A stretch of DNA of 64,000 nt from Procambarus clarkii (GCF_040958095.1 NC_091152.1:21359162-21423161); one strand, 5' to 3'. Shown: positions 34,578-49,348, counted from the stretch's first letter. Notes: a model not told the origin generated them from the letters alone. A program made the numbers and translations.

Positions 34578-35535
34578 GGGGGCATATCAAAAAATATCGT
34601 TATAAATTAAAATTGTTCAATTTGCTTATAATTTTTTTTATGAAATGGTTATAGAAAGGGCTGCAACTGGTCCAAGTTTCACCATCACACCCTAAACAGA
34701 AAAGGAGAAAAAAAATACACAATGTATTATGCAACGAATGTTCAACATTCTCAAATAATCTCAGGGAACACATGTGTCAACTAAAATGTCTACTATGTGC
34801 TGTAGAAGCACAAACTCTTGTAATAATTGTAATATGTATGTTCAATATATTTATATTTAATTTTTTTTTCTTTTTTTTTTTTTATTTTTTTTTTTTTTGC
34901 CAATTTTTTTTCTCGTTTGTTATCAAGGGATTTGCATGAAACTAGCACACCTTTCTCAATGGATGCCTATCTGCAAGGGTGCCAATTATGAACGAAATCT
35001 GTCGAAGTCAAGCTCAGCTACAGGTGGCCGAACTTGGATCTTCATTTTACTCTGGAAAGTAATTTACACCTTCAAATTACTTCAGAGCTTTCATTTATTA
35101 ATCAATTTACAAGCACATTACACCTTATATGTAGCGTTTGTGCTTCTACAGACTCTAGTAGACATTTTAGTCCAAAGTCTATTTGTTGATTTTATAAAAA
35201 TTTATAAATATCATATATTGCATATTTTTTAGTAGGGTAACTTTGAAAAATTATATTATTGCACTAAACACTTTTTTGATAAAACTGATCACTAGAATCC
35301 TTTATTATGTGCTTACTTTAATATCTGAGTGTTATAGAAATGATTTTAGTTGACACATGTGTTCCCTGAAACTATTTGAAAATTCGTTGCATAATTCGTT
35401 GTTTATTTCTTTTCTCCTTTTCTGTTTAGGGTGTGATGATGAAACTTGGACCAGCTGCAGCCCTTTCTATAACCATTTCATAAAAAAATTTATAAGCAAA
35501 TTGAACCACTTTTAATTTTACATGAAAATGCCCCC
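34578..35535. mobile_element. TTAA-flanked DNA transposon with long inverted repeats (958 bp)
   Basis: The ends are GGGGGCAT...ATGCCCCC, each bordered by TTAA (34574-34577 and 35536-35539). The first ~215 bp on the left (with CAATTTGCTTATAA, GAAATGGTTATAGAAAGGGC, AACACATGTGTCAACTAAAA) recurs in reverse complement at 35345-35535. A further inverted match (GTAGAAGCACAAAC) sits inward at 34800 and 35145, offset by about 170 bp on the right. A TTAA target duplication is known for piggyBac and Sola3-type elements. There is no transposase frame, so it is a non-autonomous element. Confidence 0.8.
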
Positions 35536-35539
35536 TTAA

Positions 35540-36290
35540 AGCTATCTTAACTTCTTTAAAACCCTAATATGACCCCTCTCACATGCAGATCCTGTTCAAT
35601 GACTCGCCCTTCATGTCAGTGTACCCCACAGTATCATGCAAATTCAAGATAAGGCTTACTACACCTATATATCCAACTTGGTCTTTGTAAGGAATGTTGA
35701 TCCCCCCCCCCTTGTATGCTTGACCCCACTGGGGTAATCATAGGTAGGGGGTCCCTAGCGCCGACGTCATGTCACGTGACACCCCCGCGACAAATAGGGA
35801 AAATTTCATCTGATTGGCCCATGACCCGGGATGGAAAGAGAATTTTTCTACTCGGCTCCTGATTGGTCAAACAATCGCGCCCTGTTCTCTCCGCTCACCT
35901 CTGACCATTACAGAAAATGGAGCTGTGCCAAGGGCTCCCTATACAATTCAGTCATAGCATCATTAAAGTACTCCAAATACTTCTATATTCGCTTTCAACT
36001 GTGTTTTTTTTTTGTTTTAATCTATTGAACATTCACCCTCTGATTCATTCATAAGTAGGGGGCCCCCCAAATTGATACCATAGTACTCTGGTAACACCCT
36101 GGGCCAAATCGTGAATTTTTGCTCATGCTATTAAATACTCCAAAAACGTTTATATTCCTTTCACCAGTGCATTTTTTGTTTTAATCTATTGAACATTCAT
36201 CCTCTGTAACTTTCATAAGTAGGAATCCCCTTCTTGATGCCTTAGACTCATTATAAACATAAGCGACAAAAAGTGAAAAAACAGGTTAGG
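35540..36290. other. No gene; diverged duplicated segment
   Basis: 35945-36068 and 36121-36231 are diverged copies of one segment (TTTTAATCTATTGAACATTC and CATAAGTAGG in both). Upstream, two inverted CCAAT words (CTGATTGG) lie at 35810 and 35860 beside GACGTCA and TCACGTGA. They look promoter-like but are unattached to any gene. Confidence 0.4.
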
Positions 36291-36530
36291 ATAGGGCACG
36301 AGTTGTTGAGGCTCGCCCTGGGTGGTGGGCCCTGGGAACCCCTAGGGGGAACGGACCACCACCCCACCCCGCCCGCCAGCCAGCCAGGTGCGCGCCGACC
36401 GTGCCCTAACCCAACCGCTTACAATAAGTTTTAGGTCGAATCCGCCCCCAGGACCCGAGTCGGCATGGAAGTGCCCAACTGTTTCTGAAAATTAATTCCC
36501 CATTTATCTCCTTTTACACTACTCTATCCC
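36290..36530 (-). repeat. Dispersed GC-rich repeat, copy 2 (inverted)
   Basis: 36405-36530 is the reverse complement of 19916-20035. Adjacent GC-rich DNA (36290-36400) carries AGGGCACG and CGTGCCCT as an inverted pair. A tetranucleotide tract follows. Confidence 0.65.
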
Positions 36531-36655
36531 TCCCTCTATTCATCCACCAATCCATTAACCTATCCATCAATCCATCTCTATCCACCTATCTACTTACTCA
36601 TCCATGTATCAACCTAACATTTACCTACTATCTCTCTCTCTCTCTCTCTCTCTTA
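36531..36655. repeat. Tetranucleotide tract then (TC)n
   Basis: Degenerate ATCC/CTAT tetramers followed by a pure (TC) run at about 36625-36652. Confidence 0.85.
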
Positions 36656-37320
36656 TAACCAACATTATAGTGTGATGTGTGGATGGTCGCCTGTGGGAGC
36701 AGCTCAGTATAGTGTGAAATACTGAAACACAATAGTTACCCTTATTATTTTTATTTTTTTAAAATTCATTTTTAAATATATTTTTAAGAGGAAGGTACAG
36801 TCGATATATTTTTTTTAAGATTGTTTTCGAAAACATTTAGCTATGCAGCTGAAGGATAATGTCAAAAATTATCGTGGGGGTCTGAATGTGGCCCTGGCAC
36901 GCTGTTCTCTTTTGAATTATGGCGACCCTGACCAGCCTATGGTTTATTCCGAGCCTTAAACCATTCTCTCTGCCAATTTGGATGAGGCTAACCTGGAACA
37001 TTTGACCTCCAACTTTGAACAGACAGGCAGACTTACAGATATTCTCACTTAAAGTACAGATATATCTAAAATTATGATTTACAAAACAAAAGAAGGAAGT
37101 ATAAGGATAATATAATGAATGAGTACGATTCCCCAGAGCTCACACTAGCCATGCCAGTCCCTCATGTGTCATGTCAGCGCCGTGTCTCGCCCCTGAACAC
37201 CACCATCATGCCAGACTTATGGAGACTTGCCTTATACTTTTATGGGGTCACGTTGCATGATGCATGTTGCCACTATCTCATGCATAACCCCGAGGAGCTC
37301 ATATTAAATGTACTGCATAC
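36656..37320. other. No gene recognised
   Basis: A 69-codon plus-strand frame at 37115-37324 has no recognised domain and cannot be supported as a gene. Confidence 0.35.
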
Positions 37321-37722
37321 CTGAGGTGGGTCAGGGAGGCCTCCTCCCCTCTACTGCAGTTGAGACCATGATATAATACGTCATTTTGTAATTAATGTAA
37401 TTACTTCTTTTTTATTTACTTTTGCTTTGTCATGGACTATATAAGGCCAAGGTAATTGTGAACGCGTGTTCATGCCAGAATTCTTACGCTCCATTGTGAA
37501 TGTTGTACAGTAATAGACCTTTGCGGTTATCAACAATGTTTACACTCGAATTGTTACTCTCGCGAGGCTTAGTATGGTTTGTGTAGGGAGGACAACCTCA
37601 TAAGGTCTCCAAGAACCTATTTCTTAAACAGTGTCTCACAAGAGTCTCAGATACTGTTTAGGCCTTGTTGGCTGAGAGTTTGTGGGTTCTGTAAAAGTTA
37701 ATTTGTGTTTGTAACAACAGAG
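37321..37722 (+). promoter_or_regulatory. Possible LTR or promoter with TATA box
   Basis: Contains GACTATATAAGGCC at about 37436-37449, a good TATA box, inside a block that begins TGAGG and ends AACAACA. The layout (TATA box, then about 270 bp before a possible CA end) is LTR-like. I see no flanking target duplication or second copy, so this is only a suggestion. Confidence 0.2.
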
Positions 37723-37734
37723 TGCAATAATAAT

Positions 37735-37855
37735 GACAAAGTCTATCCATCCCGCTATAGATTCAATTGCCTATCCATCCATCTAATCATTCATTTATCC
37801 ATCCATCTACTCATCTTACTATCCATCTACCTATCTGTCTATCTATCCAGCTATG
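37735..37855. repeat. (ATCC/ATCT)n microsatellite, degenerate
   Basis: Tetramer-rich stretch like those at 19.6 and 36.5 kb. Confidence 0.85.
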
Positions 37856-38084
37856 TGCATTGCATCTCTGCGTCTCTGACATTTTGTCATTGGACCTCCT
37901 CCTCCCTATATAAATTCCTCATATAAGGTCAAGTAGGTCTTTTCAATCCTACACCCCTCCCCCCTTAAAGTTAAAATTAAAATTTCAACAGTTCTTGCTA
38001 GTAAACTGCCGGGTGAGGCTTCTTCAATACAATTCTTCATTCGCAGTTATATACTTCATCACCAGATCTATGTGCGTTGGTAAA

Positions 38085-38318
38085 AATTAGTAGGACTACA
38101 CACCAAAAATTAGTAGGCCTAGTCACCAAAAATTACTAGGCCTAGTCACCAAAAATTACTAGGCCAACTCACCAAAAATTCCTAGGCCTACACACCAAAA
38201 ATTAGTAGGCCTACACACCAAAAAATTAATAGGCCTACACACCAAAAATTAGTAGGCCTACACACCAAAAATTAGTAGGCCTACACACCAAAAATTAGTA
38301 GGCCTACTCACCAGAAGC
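38085..38318. repeat. 23-bp minisatellite, about 10 units
   Basis: Units of about 23 bp contain CACCAAAAATTAGTAGGCC with small variants (TTACTAGG, ATTCCTAGG). There are no long frames. Confidence 0.92.
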
Positions 38319-39217
<899 letters not shown>

Positions 39218-39311
39218 TTTAATTCTGGAATGGCGTCGAGTTAAGATAAAATTGCTGTAAAATTGTCTTAGAAATGTATGACCATATTAGCAAAACTACT
39301 GAATAATATTA

Positions 39312-39313
<2 letters not shown>

Positions 39314-39402
<89 letters not shown>
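39314..39402. repeat. (TA)n microsatellite, left edge of SINE array
   Basis: A pure TA tract that ends exactly where the inverted SINE array begins. Confidence 0.97.
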
Positions 39403-39404
<2 letters not shown>

Positions 39405-40056
39405 AACAAGCCTGAATGGTCCCCAGGACATATGCAACTGAAAACTCACACCCCAGAAGTGACTCGAACCCATACTCCCAGAAGCAACGCAACTGGTATG
39501 TACAAGACGCCTTAATCCACTTGACCATCACGACCGGACATAATGAGGTGATAGCCGAGGCTATATGAACCACCCCACCGCCGGCACTCGGATAGTTATC
39601 TTGGGCATAGCATTTTACCAAATCACCTCATTCTTTGGGGCACACGTGAGGAACACAAATGCGAACAAGCCTGAATGGTCCCCAGGACATATGCAACTGA
39701 AAACTCACACCCCAGAAGTGACTCGAACCCATACTCCCAGAAGCAACGCAACTGGTATGTACAAGACGCCTTAATCCACTTGACCATCACGACCGGACAT
39801 AATGAGGTGATAGCCGAGGCTATATGAACCACCCCACCGCCGGCACTCGGATAGTTATCTTGGGCATAGCATTTTACCAAATCACCTCATTCTTTGGGGC
39901 ACACGTGAGGAACACAAATGCGAACAAGCCTGAATGGTCCCCAGGACATATGCAACTGAAAACTCACACCCCAGAAGTGACTCGAACCCATACTCCCAGA
40001 AGCAACGCAACTGGTATGTACAAGACGCCTTAATCCACTTGACCATCACGACCGGA
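39403..40056 (-). repeat. 259-bp tRNA-Leu-like SINE, minus-strand arm, about 2.5 units
   Basis: Two full and one partial unit of 259 bp run in the minus orientation (identical landmarks at 39565 and 39824). The unit is the same as in the right arm at 40063-41866, which gives the tRNA-like evidence. Confidence 0.9.
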
Positions 40057-40062
40057 ACTAAA

Positions 40063-42362
<2,300 letters not shown>

Positions 42363-42390
<28 letters not shown>
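42363..42390. repeat. (TA)n spacer A/B
   Basis: TA tract between elements A and B. Confidence 0.95.
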
Positions 42391-42393
<3 letters not shown>

Positions 42394-42762
42394 GTACCTA
42401 GTAGCCAGAACGCACTTCTCAGCCTACTATGCAAGGCCCGATTTGCCTAATAAGCCAAGTTTTCATGAATTAATTGTTTTTCGACTACCTAACCTAACCT
42501 AACTTTTTCGGCTACCTAACCTAACCTAACCTATGAAGATAGGTTAGGTTAGGTTAGGTAGGGTTGGTTAGGTTCGGTCATATATCTACGTTAATTTTAA
42601 CTCCAATAAAAAAAAATTGACCTCATACATAATGAAATGGGTAGCTTTATCATTTCATAAGAAAAAAATTAGAGAAAATATATTATTTCAGGAAAACATG
42701 GCTTATTAGGCAAATCTGGCCTTGCATAGTAGGCCGAGAAGTGCGTTCTGGCTACTAGGTAC

Positions 42763-42765
<3 letters not shown>
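42391..42765 (+). mobile_element. Palindromic TTAGG-bearing element, copy B (+)
   Basis: Same structure and orientation as copy A, about 375 bp, ending GGTACGAC. Small indels separate it from A. Confidence 0.85.

Positions 42766-42833
<68 letters not shown>
42766..42833. repeat. (TA)n spacer B/C
   Basis: TA tract of about 68 bp between elements B and C. Confidence 0.95.
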
Positions 42834-42836
<3 letters not shown>

Positions 42837-43221
42837 GTACCTAATAGCCAGAATGCACTTCTCAGCCTACTATGCAAGGCCCAATTTGCCTAATAAGCCA
42901 AGTTTTCCTGAATTAATATATTTTCTATAATTTTTTTCTTATGAAATGATAAAGCTACCCATTTCATTATGTATGAGGTAATTTTTTTTTATTAGAGTTA
43001 AAATAAACGTAGATATATGACCGAACCTAACCAACCCTACCTAACCTAACCTAACCTATCTTTATAGGTTAGGTTAGGTTAGGTAGCCGAAAAAGTTAGG
43101 TTAGGTTAGGTTAGGTAGGTTAGGTAGTCGAAAAATAATTAGTTCATGAAAACTTGGCTTATTAGGCAAATTGGGCCTTGCATAGTAGGCTGAGAAGTGC
43201 GTTCTGGCTACTAGGTACGAC
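42834..43221 (-). mobile_element. Palindromic TTAGG-bearing element, copy C (inverted)
   Basis: Same termini, but the asymmetric AT-rich part (CCCATTTCATTATGTATGAG) lies on the left, so C is inverted relative to A and B. Confidence 0.85.
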
Positions 43222-43241
43222 ATATATATATATATATATAT
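43222..43241. repeat. (TA)n spacer C/D
   Basis: Short TA tract. Confidence 0.9.
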
Positions 43242-43627
43242 GTCGTACCTAGTAGCCAGAACTCACTTCTCAGCCTACTATGCAAGGCCCGATTTGCCTA
43301 ATAAGCCAAGTTTTCATGAAATAATGTTTTTTCGACTTCCTAACCTACCTAACCTAACCTAACCTACCTTTTTCGGCTACCTAACCTAACCTAACCTATA
43401 AAGATAAGTTAGGTTAGGTTAGGTAGGGTTGGTTAGGTTCGGTCATATATCTACGGTAATGATAACTCTAATAAAAAAAAATTGACCTCATACATAATGA
43501 AATGGGTAGCTTTATCATTTCATAAGAAAAAAATTAGAGAAAATATATTAGTTCAGGAAAACTTGGCCTATTAGGCAAATCGGCCCTTGCATAGTAGGCT
43601 GAGAAGTGCGTTCTGGCTACTAGGTAC

Positions 43628-43630
<3 letters not shown>
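43242..43630 (+). mobile_element. Palindromic TTAGG-bearing element, copy D (+)
   Basis: About 389 bp, in the A/B orientation. Confidence 0.85.

Positions 43631-43661
<31 letters not shown>
43631..43661. repeat. (TA)n spacer D/E
   Basis: TA tract. The first G of the next element's terminus is lost (ATCGTACC rather than GTCGTACC). Confidence 0.9.
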
Positions 43662-43664
<3 letters not shown>

Positions 43665-44030
43665 TACCTAGTAGCCAGAACGCACTTCTCGGCCTAATAT
43701 GCAAGGCCCGATTTGCCTAATAAGCCAAGTTTTCCTGAATTAATATATTTTCTCTAATTTTTTTCTGATGAAATGATAAAGCTACCCATTTCATTATGTA
43801 TGAGGTAAATTTTTTTTTATTTGAGTTAAAATTAACGTAGATATATGATCGAACCTAACCAACCCTACCTAACCTAACCTAACCTATCTTTATAGGTTAG
43901 GTTAGGTTAGGTAGCCGAAAAAGTTAGGTTAGGTAGTCGAAAAACAATTAATTCATGAAAACCTGGCTTATTAGGCAAATCGGGCCTTGCATAGTAGGCT
44001 GAGAAATGCGTTCTGGCTACTAGGTACGAC
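43662..44030 (-). mobile_element. Palindromic TTAGG-bearing element, copy E (inverted)
   Basis: About 369 bp, inverted like C. Its right end abuts the TA tract leading into the Penelope-like pair. Confidence 0.85.
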
Positions 44031-44152
<122 letters not shown>

Positions 44153-44298
44153 TTTGGTAGCAGTCTTTCCTGTAGACATATATTATTAAATATGACCGAA
44201 AAAGTAAGATTAATAATTCTAACACGAATTTTCTCAATCTTTCGTACATTTCGTTTCACTGTTGGAGGTAAATCAAAAATCAATTCTCCAAAATTCAT
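44153..44298 (-). repeat. Pseudo-LTR (5'-end sequence after the 3' end), left copy
   Basis: Read on the minus strand, this starts at an ATG (MNFGELIFDLPP) and runs to TATACTAATA. The same sequence, minus its first part, forms the 5' end of the right-hand element at 46.92 kb. Penelope-like elements are known to carry such partial tandem copies, called pLTRs. It stops at the TA tract. Confidence 0.75.
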
Positions 44299-44306
44299 TT
44301 TTATTT

Positions 44307-44365
44307 CTAGTCTGACGCGACACGAGCGCGTTTCGTAAAACTTTCTACATTTTCAAAGACTTTAG
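44307..44365 (-). ncRNA. Hammerhead-ribozyme-like fold, left Penelope copy
   Basis: Same sequence as 49585-49643 on the other strand. Three stems and GAAA are present but the CUGANGA box is degenerate. See the right-hand copy for details. Confidence 0.45.
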
Positions 44366-44369
44366 TTCA

Positions 44370-46924
44370 CAAATACACAACTGAATAGAACTTACGCATC
44401 TCCGATTTTATATCTACATTTGAGTGAGGTGGAAGGGGTGATGTGGCATTAACACAAGACAGAACAAGATGTGGTATTCATAGGGTATTAATTTCATCAA
44501 CACAAGACAGAACAAGAAGTGGTATTAATAGGGTATTAAATTCATCAACACAAGACAGAACATGAAACAATGGATATTGAATAGAAGTGTTTGTAGAAAG
44601 CCTATTGGTCCATATTTCTTGATGCTTCTATATTGGAGCGGAGTCTTGAGGTGGGTAGAATATAGTTGTGCAATAATTGGCTGTTGATTGCTGGTGATGA
44701 CTTCTTGATGTGTAGTGCCTCGCAAACGTCAAGCCGCCTGCTATCGCTGTATCTATCGATGATTTCTGTGTTGTTTACTAGGATTTCTCTGGCGATGGTT
44801 TGGTTGTGGGAAGAGATTATATGTTCCTTAATGGAGCCCTGTTGCTTATGCATTGTTAAACGCCTAGAAAGAGATGTTGTTGTTTCTTGCCTATATACTG
44901 GGTTTTTTGGAGCTTACAGTCCCCAAGAGGGCATTTGAAGGCATAGACGACGTTAGTCTCTTTTAAAGCGTTCTGTTTTGTGTCTGGAGAGTTTCTCATG
45001 AGTAGGCTGGCCGTTTTTCTGGTTTTATAGTAAATCGTCAGTTGTATCCTCTGATTTTTGTCTGTAGGGATAACGTTTCTATTAACAATATCTTTCAGGA
45101 CCCTTTCCTCCGTTTTATGAGCTGTGGAAAAGAAGTTCCTGTAAAATAGTCTAATAGGGGGTATAGGTGTTGTGTTAGTTGTCTCTTCAGAGGTTGCATG
45201 GCTTTTCACTTTCCTTCTTATGATGTCTTCGACAAAACCATTGGAGAAGCCGTTATTGACTAGGACCTGCCTTACCCTACAGAGTTCTTCGTCGACTTGC
45301 TTCCATTCTGAGCTGTGGCTGAGAGCACGGTCGACATATGCGTTAACAACACTCCTCTTGTACCTGTCTGGGCAGTCGCTGTTGGCATTTAGGCACATTC
45401 CTATGTTCGTTTCCTTAGTGTAGACTGCAGTGTGGAAACCTCCGCCCTTTTCCATGACTGTTACATCTAGAAAGGGCAGCTTCCCATCCTTTTCCATCTC
45501 GTAAGTGAAACGCAGCACGGAACTCTGCTCAAATGCCTCCTTCAGCTCCTGCAAATGTCTGACATCAGGTACCTGTGTAAAAATGTTGTCAACATACCTG
45601 CAGTATATGGCCGGTTTCAAGTTCATGTCGACTAAGACTTTTTGCTCGATGGTACCCATGTAGAAGTTTGCAAACAGGACACCTAGGGGAGAACCCATGG
45701 CGACCCCATCTACTTGCTTATACATGTTCCCATCCGGGCTCAAGAAGGGTGCCTCTTTAGTACAAGCTTGGAGTAGTTTCCTCAGAATATTTTCTGGTAT
45801 GTCAAGAGGAGTACAGGCTGGATCACGATACACTCTGTCGGCTATCATTCCGATTGTCTCGTCCACAGGTACGTTGGTAAACAGCGATTCTACGTCCAAC
45901 GAGGCTCTTATCCCTGTGGCCTGTGTGCCCCGCAGTAAGTCAACAAATTCCTTTGGAGACTTCAGGCTGAAGGCGCAAGGAACATAAGGAGTCAGCAGGC
46001 CGTTGAGTCGCTTCGCCAGTCTGTACGTGGGTGTGGGTATCTGGCTAATGATTGGCCGAAGTGGGTTTCCAGGCTTGTGCGTCTTGACATTTCCATACGC
46101 ATATCCAGGTTTATATTCCCGTGATCTTTGGCAGGTGGAGTCCGGATTTCTTGGCGTTCACAGTTTCGATCAGTTTGTTGACCTTTGCTTTTAATTCGGC
46201 TGTAGTGTCCTTCGTTACCCTTTGGAACTTAGTTTGGTCAGAGAGTATGATGTTCATTTTCGCCAGATATTCGTCTTTTTTAAGAATGACATATATTGGC
46301 GACTTGTCACCTCTCCTGACAACTATCTCCTTGTTCTCACGAAGGCTTTTAGCTGCCGCTTTAAGCTCGGGGGACAGTATGGTGCTTCTGTAGTTGCCTC
46401 GATTCTTTCCTCCTTCTGCAATAAGTTCTGCTTGTAAGGTATCTTTGGTAGTGACCTTCTTTTGTGTCTCGAGGTCGAATATGTCGTCCAACAGAATTTC
46501 CAACTCTACTTTCGGGGCCATCTCACTCGGTCTGGACATAACATGACAGTTTATGCCCAGATTTAGGAGAGTGACTTGGTCCTCAGTGAGGTTAATTCCT
46601 GCAAGGTTCAGGAAGCCATCTCTTGGTCGTGGAATTGCCATAGGTCCTCCATATAATGTTGTTAGTTTCTTGATAATCCTTGTTTCAGTGCTGAGGTGAT
46701 GTTGGTCTGTGAGGATGTCGAGGTGTTGTTCAATGCGGGTACGGATACTATCGTCGATGTTGCTATTTCTCCACTCGTTTGTAGCATGAAGTAGTTGCAT
46801 TTTGTTGTCTTTGATTTCATTCTCTGCCTTGTATATCTGATCACGAATCAGATCCTGGCGATATTTTATCGTGAAGGCTTGATTCCTTGCTGCTGGGTCG
46901 TGCGCTTTAATATTAGTATATTTT
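44370..46924 (-). pseudogene. Penelope-like element, left copy, two frameshifts
   Basis: Nearly identical to the right-hand copy but in opposite orientation and broken. Residues from the N-terminal region through LHLPKI read in one frame (46111-46989, the first part lying across the joint). A 2-nt deletion near 46118 (GATCACGGG instead of GATCATTGGGG) shifts the frame just before the RT. The RT then reads on from about 45990, annotatable from 45899 to 44856. A 2-nt insertion near 44890 breaks the GIY-YIG domain right after YIGK. RT motifs LDVESLFTNVP and YVDN are present. The 3' untranslated part has a duplicated block of about 60 bp with AACACAAGACAGAACA. Only a decayed copy, not a functional gene. 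Confidence 0.88.
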
Positions 46925-49348
46925 GTACGAAATGTACGAAAGATTGAGAAAATTCGTGTTAGAATTATTAATCTTACTTTTTCGGTCATATTTAATAATA
47001 TATGTCTACAGGAAAGACTGCTACCAAAATATACTAATATTAAAGCGCACGACCCTTCAGCAAGGAATCAAGCCTTCACGATAAAATATCGCCAGGATCT
47101 GATTCGTGATCAGATATACAAGGCAGAGAATGAAATCAAAGACAACAAAACGCAACTACTTCATGCTACAAACGAGTGGAGAAATAGCAACATCGACGAT
47201 AGTATCCGTACCCGCATTGAACAACACCTCGACATCCTCACAGACCAACATCACCTCAGCACTGAAACAAGGATTATCAAGAAACTAACAACATTATATG
47301 GAGGACCTATGGCAATTCCACGACCAAGAGATGGCTTCCTGAACCTTGCAGGAATTAACCTCACTGAGGACCAAGTCACTCTCCTAAATCTGGGCATAAA
47401 CTGTCATGTTATGTCCAGACCGAGTGAGATGGCCCGGAAAGTAGAGTTGGAAATTCTGTTGGACGACATATTCGACCTCGAGACACAAAAGAAGGTCACT
47501 ACCAAAGATACCTTACAAGCAGAACTTATTGCAGAAGGAGGAAAGAATCGAGGCAACTACAGAAGCACCATACTGTCCCCCGAGCTTAAAGCGGCAGCTA
47601 AAAGCCTTCGTGAGAACAAGGAGATAGTTGTCAGGAGAGGTGACAAGTCGCCAATATATGTCATTCTTAAAAAAGACGAATATCTGGCGAAAACGAACAT
47701 CATACTCTCTGACCAAACTAAGTTCCAAAGGGTAACGAAGGACACTACAGCCGAATTAAAAGCAAAGGTCAACAAACTGATCGAAACTGTGAACGCCAAG
47801 AAATCCGGACTCCACCTGCCAAAGATCATTGGGGAATATAAACCTGGATATGCGAATGGAAATGTCAAGACGCACAAGCCTGGAAACCCACTTCGGCCAA
47901 TCATTAGCCAGATACCCACACCCACGTACAGACTGGCGAAGCGACTCAACGGCCTGCTGACTCCTTATGTTCCTTGCGCCTTCAGCCTGAAGTCTCCAAA
48001 TGAATTTGTTGACTTACTGCGGGGCACACAGGCCACAGGGATAAGAGCCTCGTTGGACGTAGAATCGCTGTTTACCAACGTACCTGTGGACGAGACAATC
48101 GGAATGATAGCCGACAGAGTGTATCGTGATCCAGCCTGTACTCCTCTTGACATACCAGAAAATATTCTGAGGAAACTACTCCAAGCTTGTACTAAAGAGG
48201 CACCCTTCTTGAGCCCGGATGGGCACATGTATAAGCAAGTAGATGGGGTCGCCATGGGTTCTCCCCTAGGTGTCCTGTTTGCAAACTTCTACATGGGTAC
48301 CATCGAGCAAAAAGTCTTAGTCGACATGAACTTGAAACCGGCCATATACTGCAGGTATGTTGACAACATTTTTACACAGGTACCTGATGTCAGACATCTA
48401 CAGGAGCTGAAGGAGGCATTTGAGCAGAGTTCCGTGCTGCGTTTCACTTACGAGATGGAAAAGGATGGGAAGCTGCCCTTTCTAGATGTAACAGTCATGG
48501 AAAAGGGCGGAGGTTTCCACACTGCAGTCTACACTAAGGAAACGAACATAGGAATGTGCCTAAATGCCAACAGCGACTGCCCAGACAGGTACAAGAGGAG
48601 TGTTGTTAACGCATATGTCGACCGTGCCCTCAGCCACAGCTCAGAATGGAAGCAAGTCGACGAAGAACTCTGTAGGGTAAGGCAGGTCCTAGTCAATAAC
48701 GGCTTCTCCAATGGTTTCGTCGAAGACATCATAAGAAGGAAAGTGAAAAGCCATGCAACCTCTGAAGAGACAACTAACACAACACCTATACCCCCTATTA
48801 GACTATTTTACAGGAACTTCTTTTCCACAGCTCATAAAACGGAGGAAAGGGTCCTGAAAGATATTGTTAATAGAAACGTTATCCCTACAGACAAAAATCA
48901 GAGGATACAACTGACGATTTACTATAAAACCAGAAAAACGGCCAGCCTACTCATGAGAAACTCTCCAGACACAAAACAGAACGCTTTAAAAGAGACTAAC
49001 GTCGTCTATGCCTTCAAATGCCCTCTTGGGGACTGTAAGCTCCAAAAAACCCAGTATATAGGCAAGACAACAACATCTCTTTCTAGGCGTTTAACGATGC
49101 ATAAGCAACAGGGCTCCATTAAGGAACATATAATCTCTTCCCACAACCAAACCATCGCCAGAGAAATCCTAGTAAACAACACAGAAATCATCGATAGATA
49201 CAGCGATAGCAGGCGGCTTGACGTTTGCGAGGCACTACACATCAAGAAGTCAACACCAGCAATCAACAGCCAATTATTGCACAACTATATTCTACCCACC
49301 TCAAGACTCCGCTCCAATATAGAAGCATCAAGAAATATGGACCAATAG
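46922..49348 (+). CDS. Penelope-like retroelement protein: RT plus GIY-YIG endonuclease
   Basis: The frame is open from the inverted joint near 46922 and the first Met is at 47309 (679 codons from there). Judged by the pLTR copies, the natural start MNFGELIFDLPP is lost, so the N terminus is missing about 17 codons. From Met 47309: N-terminal helical part 1-170; RT about 175-400 with NVKTHKPGNPLRPI, motif A LDVESLFTNVP (D250) and motif C YVDN at 350-353, where YVDD is usual. The GIY-YIG nuclease is 565-660, with VVYAFKCP, YIGKTTTSLSRRL, H598, E641 (CEALHIKK) and AINSQ. A CPLGDC pair precedes YIG, as in Penelope linkers. Penelope elements prime reverse transcription at GIY-YIG nicks. This is the only nearly intact enzyme frame besides the LINE at 51.3 kb. 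Confidence 0.9.
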   Translation, partial: FVRNVRKIEKIRVRIINLTFSVIFNNICLQERLLPKYTNIKAHDPSARNQAFTIKYRQDLIRDQIYKAENEIKDNKTQLLHATNEWRNSNIDDSIRTRIEQHLDILTDQHHLSTETRIIKKLTTLYGGPMAIPRPRDGFLNLAGINLTEDQVTLLNLGINCHVMSRPSEMARKVELEILLDDIFDLETQKKVTTKDTLQAELIAEGGKNRGNYRSTILSPELKAAAKSLRENKEIVVRRGDKSPIYVILKKDEYLAKTNIILSDQTKFQRVTKDTTAELKAKVNKLIETVNAKKSGLHLPKIIGEYKPGYANGNVKTHKPGNPLRPIISQIPTPTYRLAKRLNGLLTPYVPCAFSLKSPNEFVDLLRGTQATGIRASLDVESLFTNVPVDETIGMIADRVYRDPACTPLDIPENILRKLLQACTKEAPFLSPDGHMYKQVDGVAMGSPLGVLFANFYMGTIEQKVLVDMNLKPAIYCRYVDNIFTQVPDVRHLQELKEAFEQSSVLRFTYEMEKDGKLPFLDVTVMEKGGGFHTAVYTKETNIGMCLNANSDCPDRYKRSVVNAYVDRALSHSSEWKQVDEELCRVRQVLVNNGFSNGFVEDIIRRKVKSHATSEETTNTTPIPPIRLFYRNFFSTAHKTEERVLKDIVNRNVIPTDKNQRIQLTIYYKTRKTASLLMRNSPDTKQNALKETNVVYAFKCPLGDCKLQKTQYIGKTTTSLSRRLTMHKQQGSIKEHIISSHNQTIAREILVNNTEIIDRYSDSRRLDVCEALHIKKSTPAINSQLLHNYILPTSRLRSNIEASRNMDQ

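Noticed and set aside
37115..37324. 69-codon frame as a small gene
   Set aside because: No homology recognised, no codon or context support, and length within chance.
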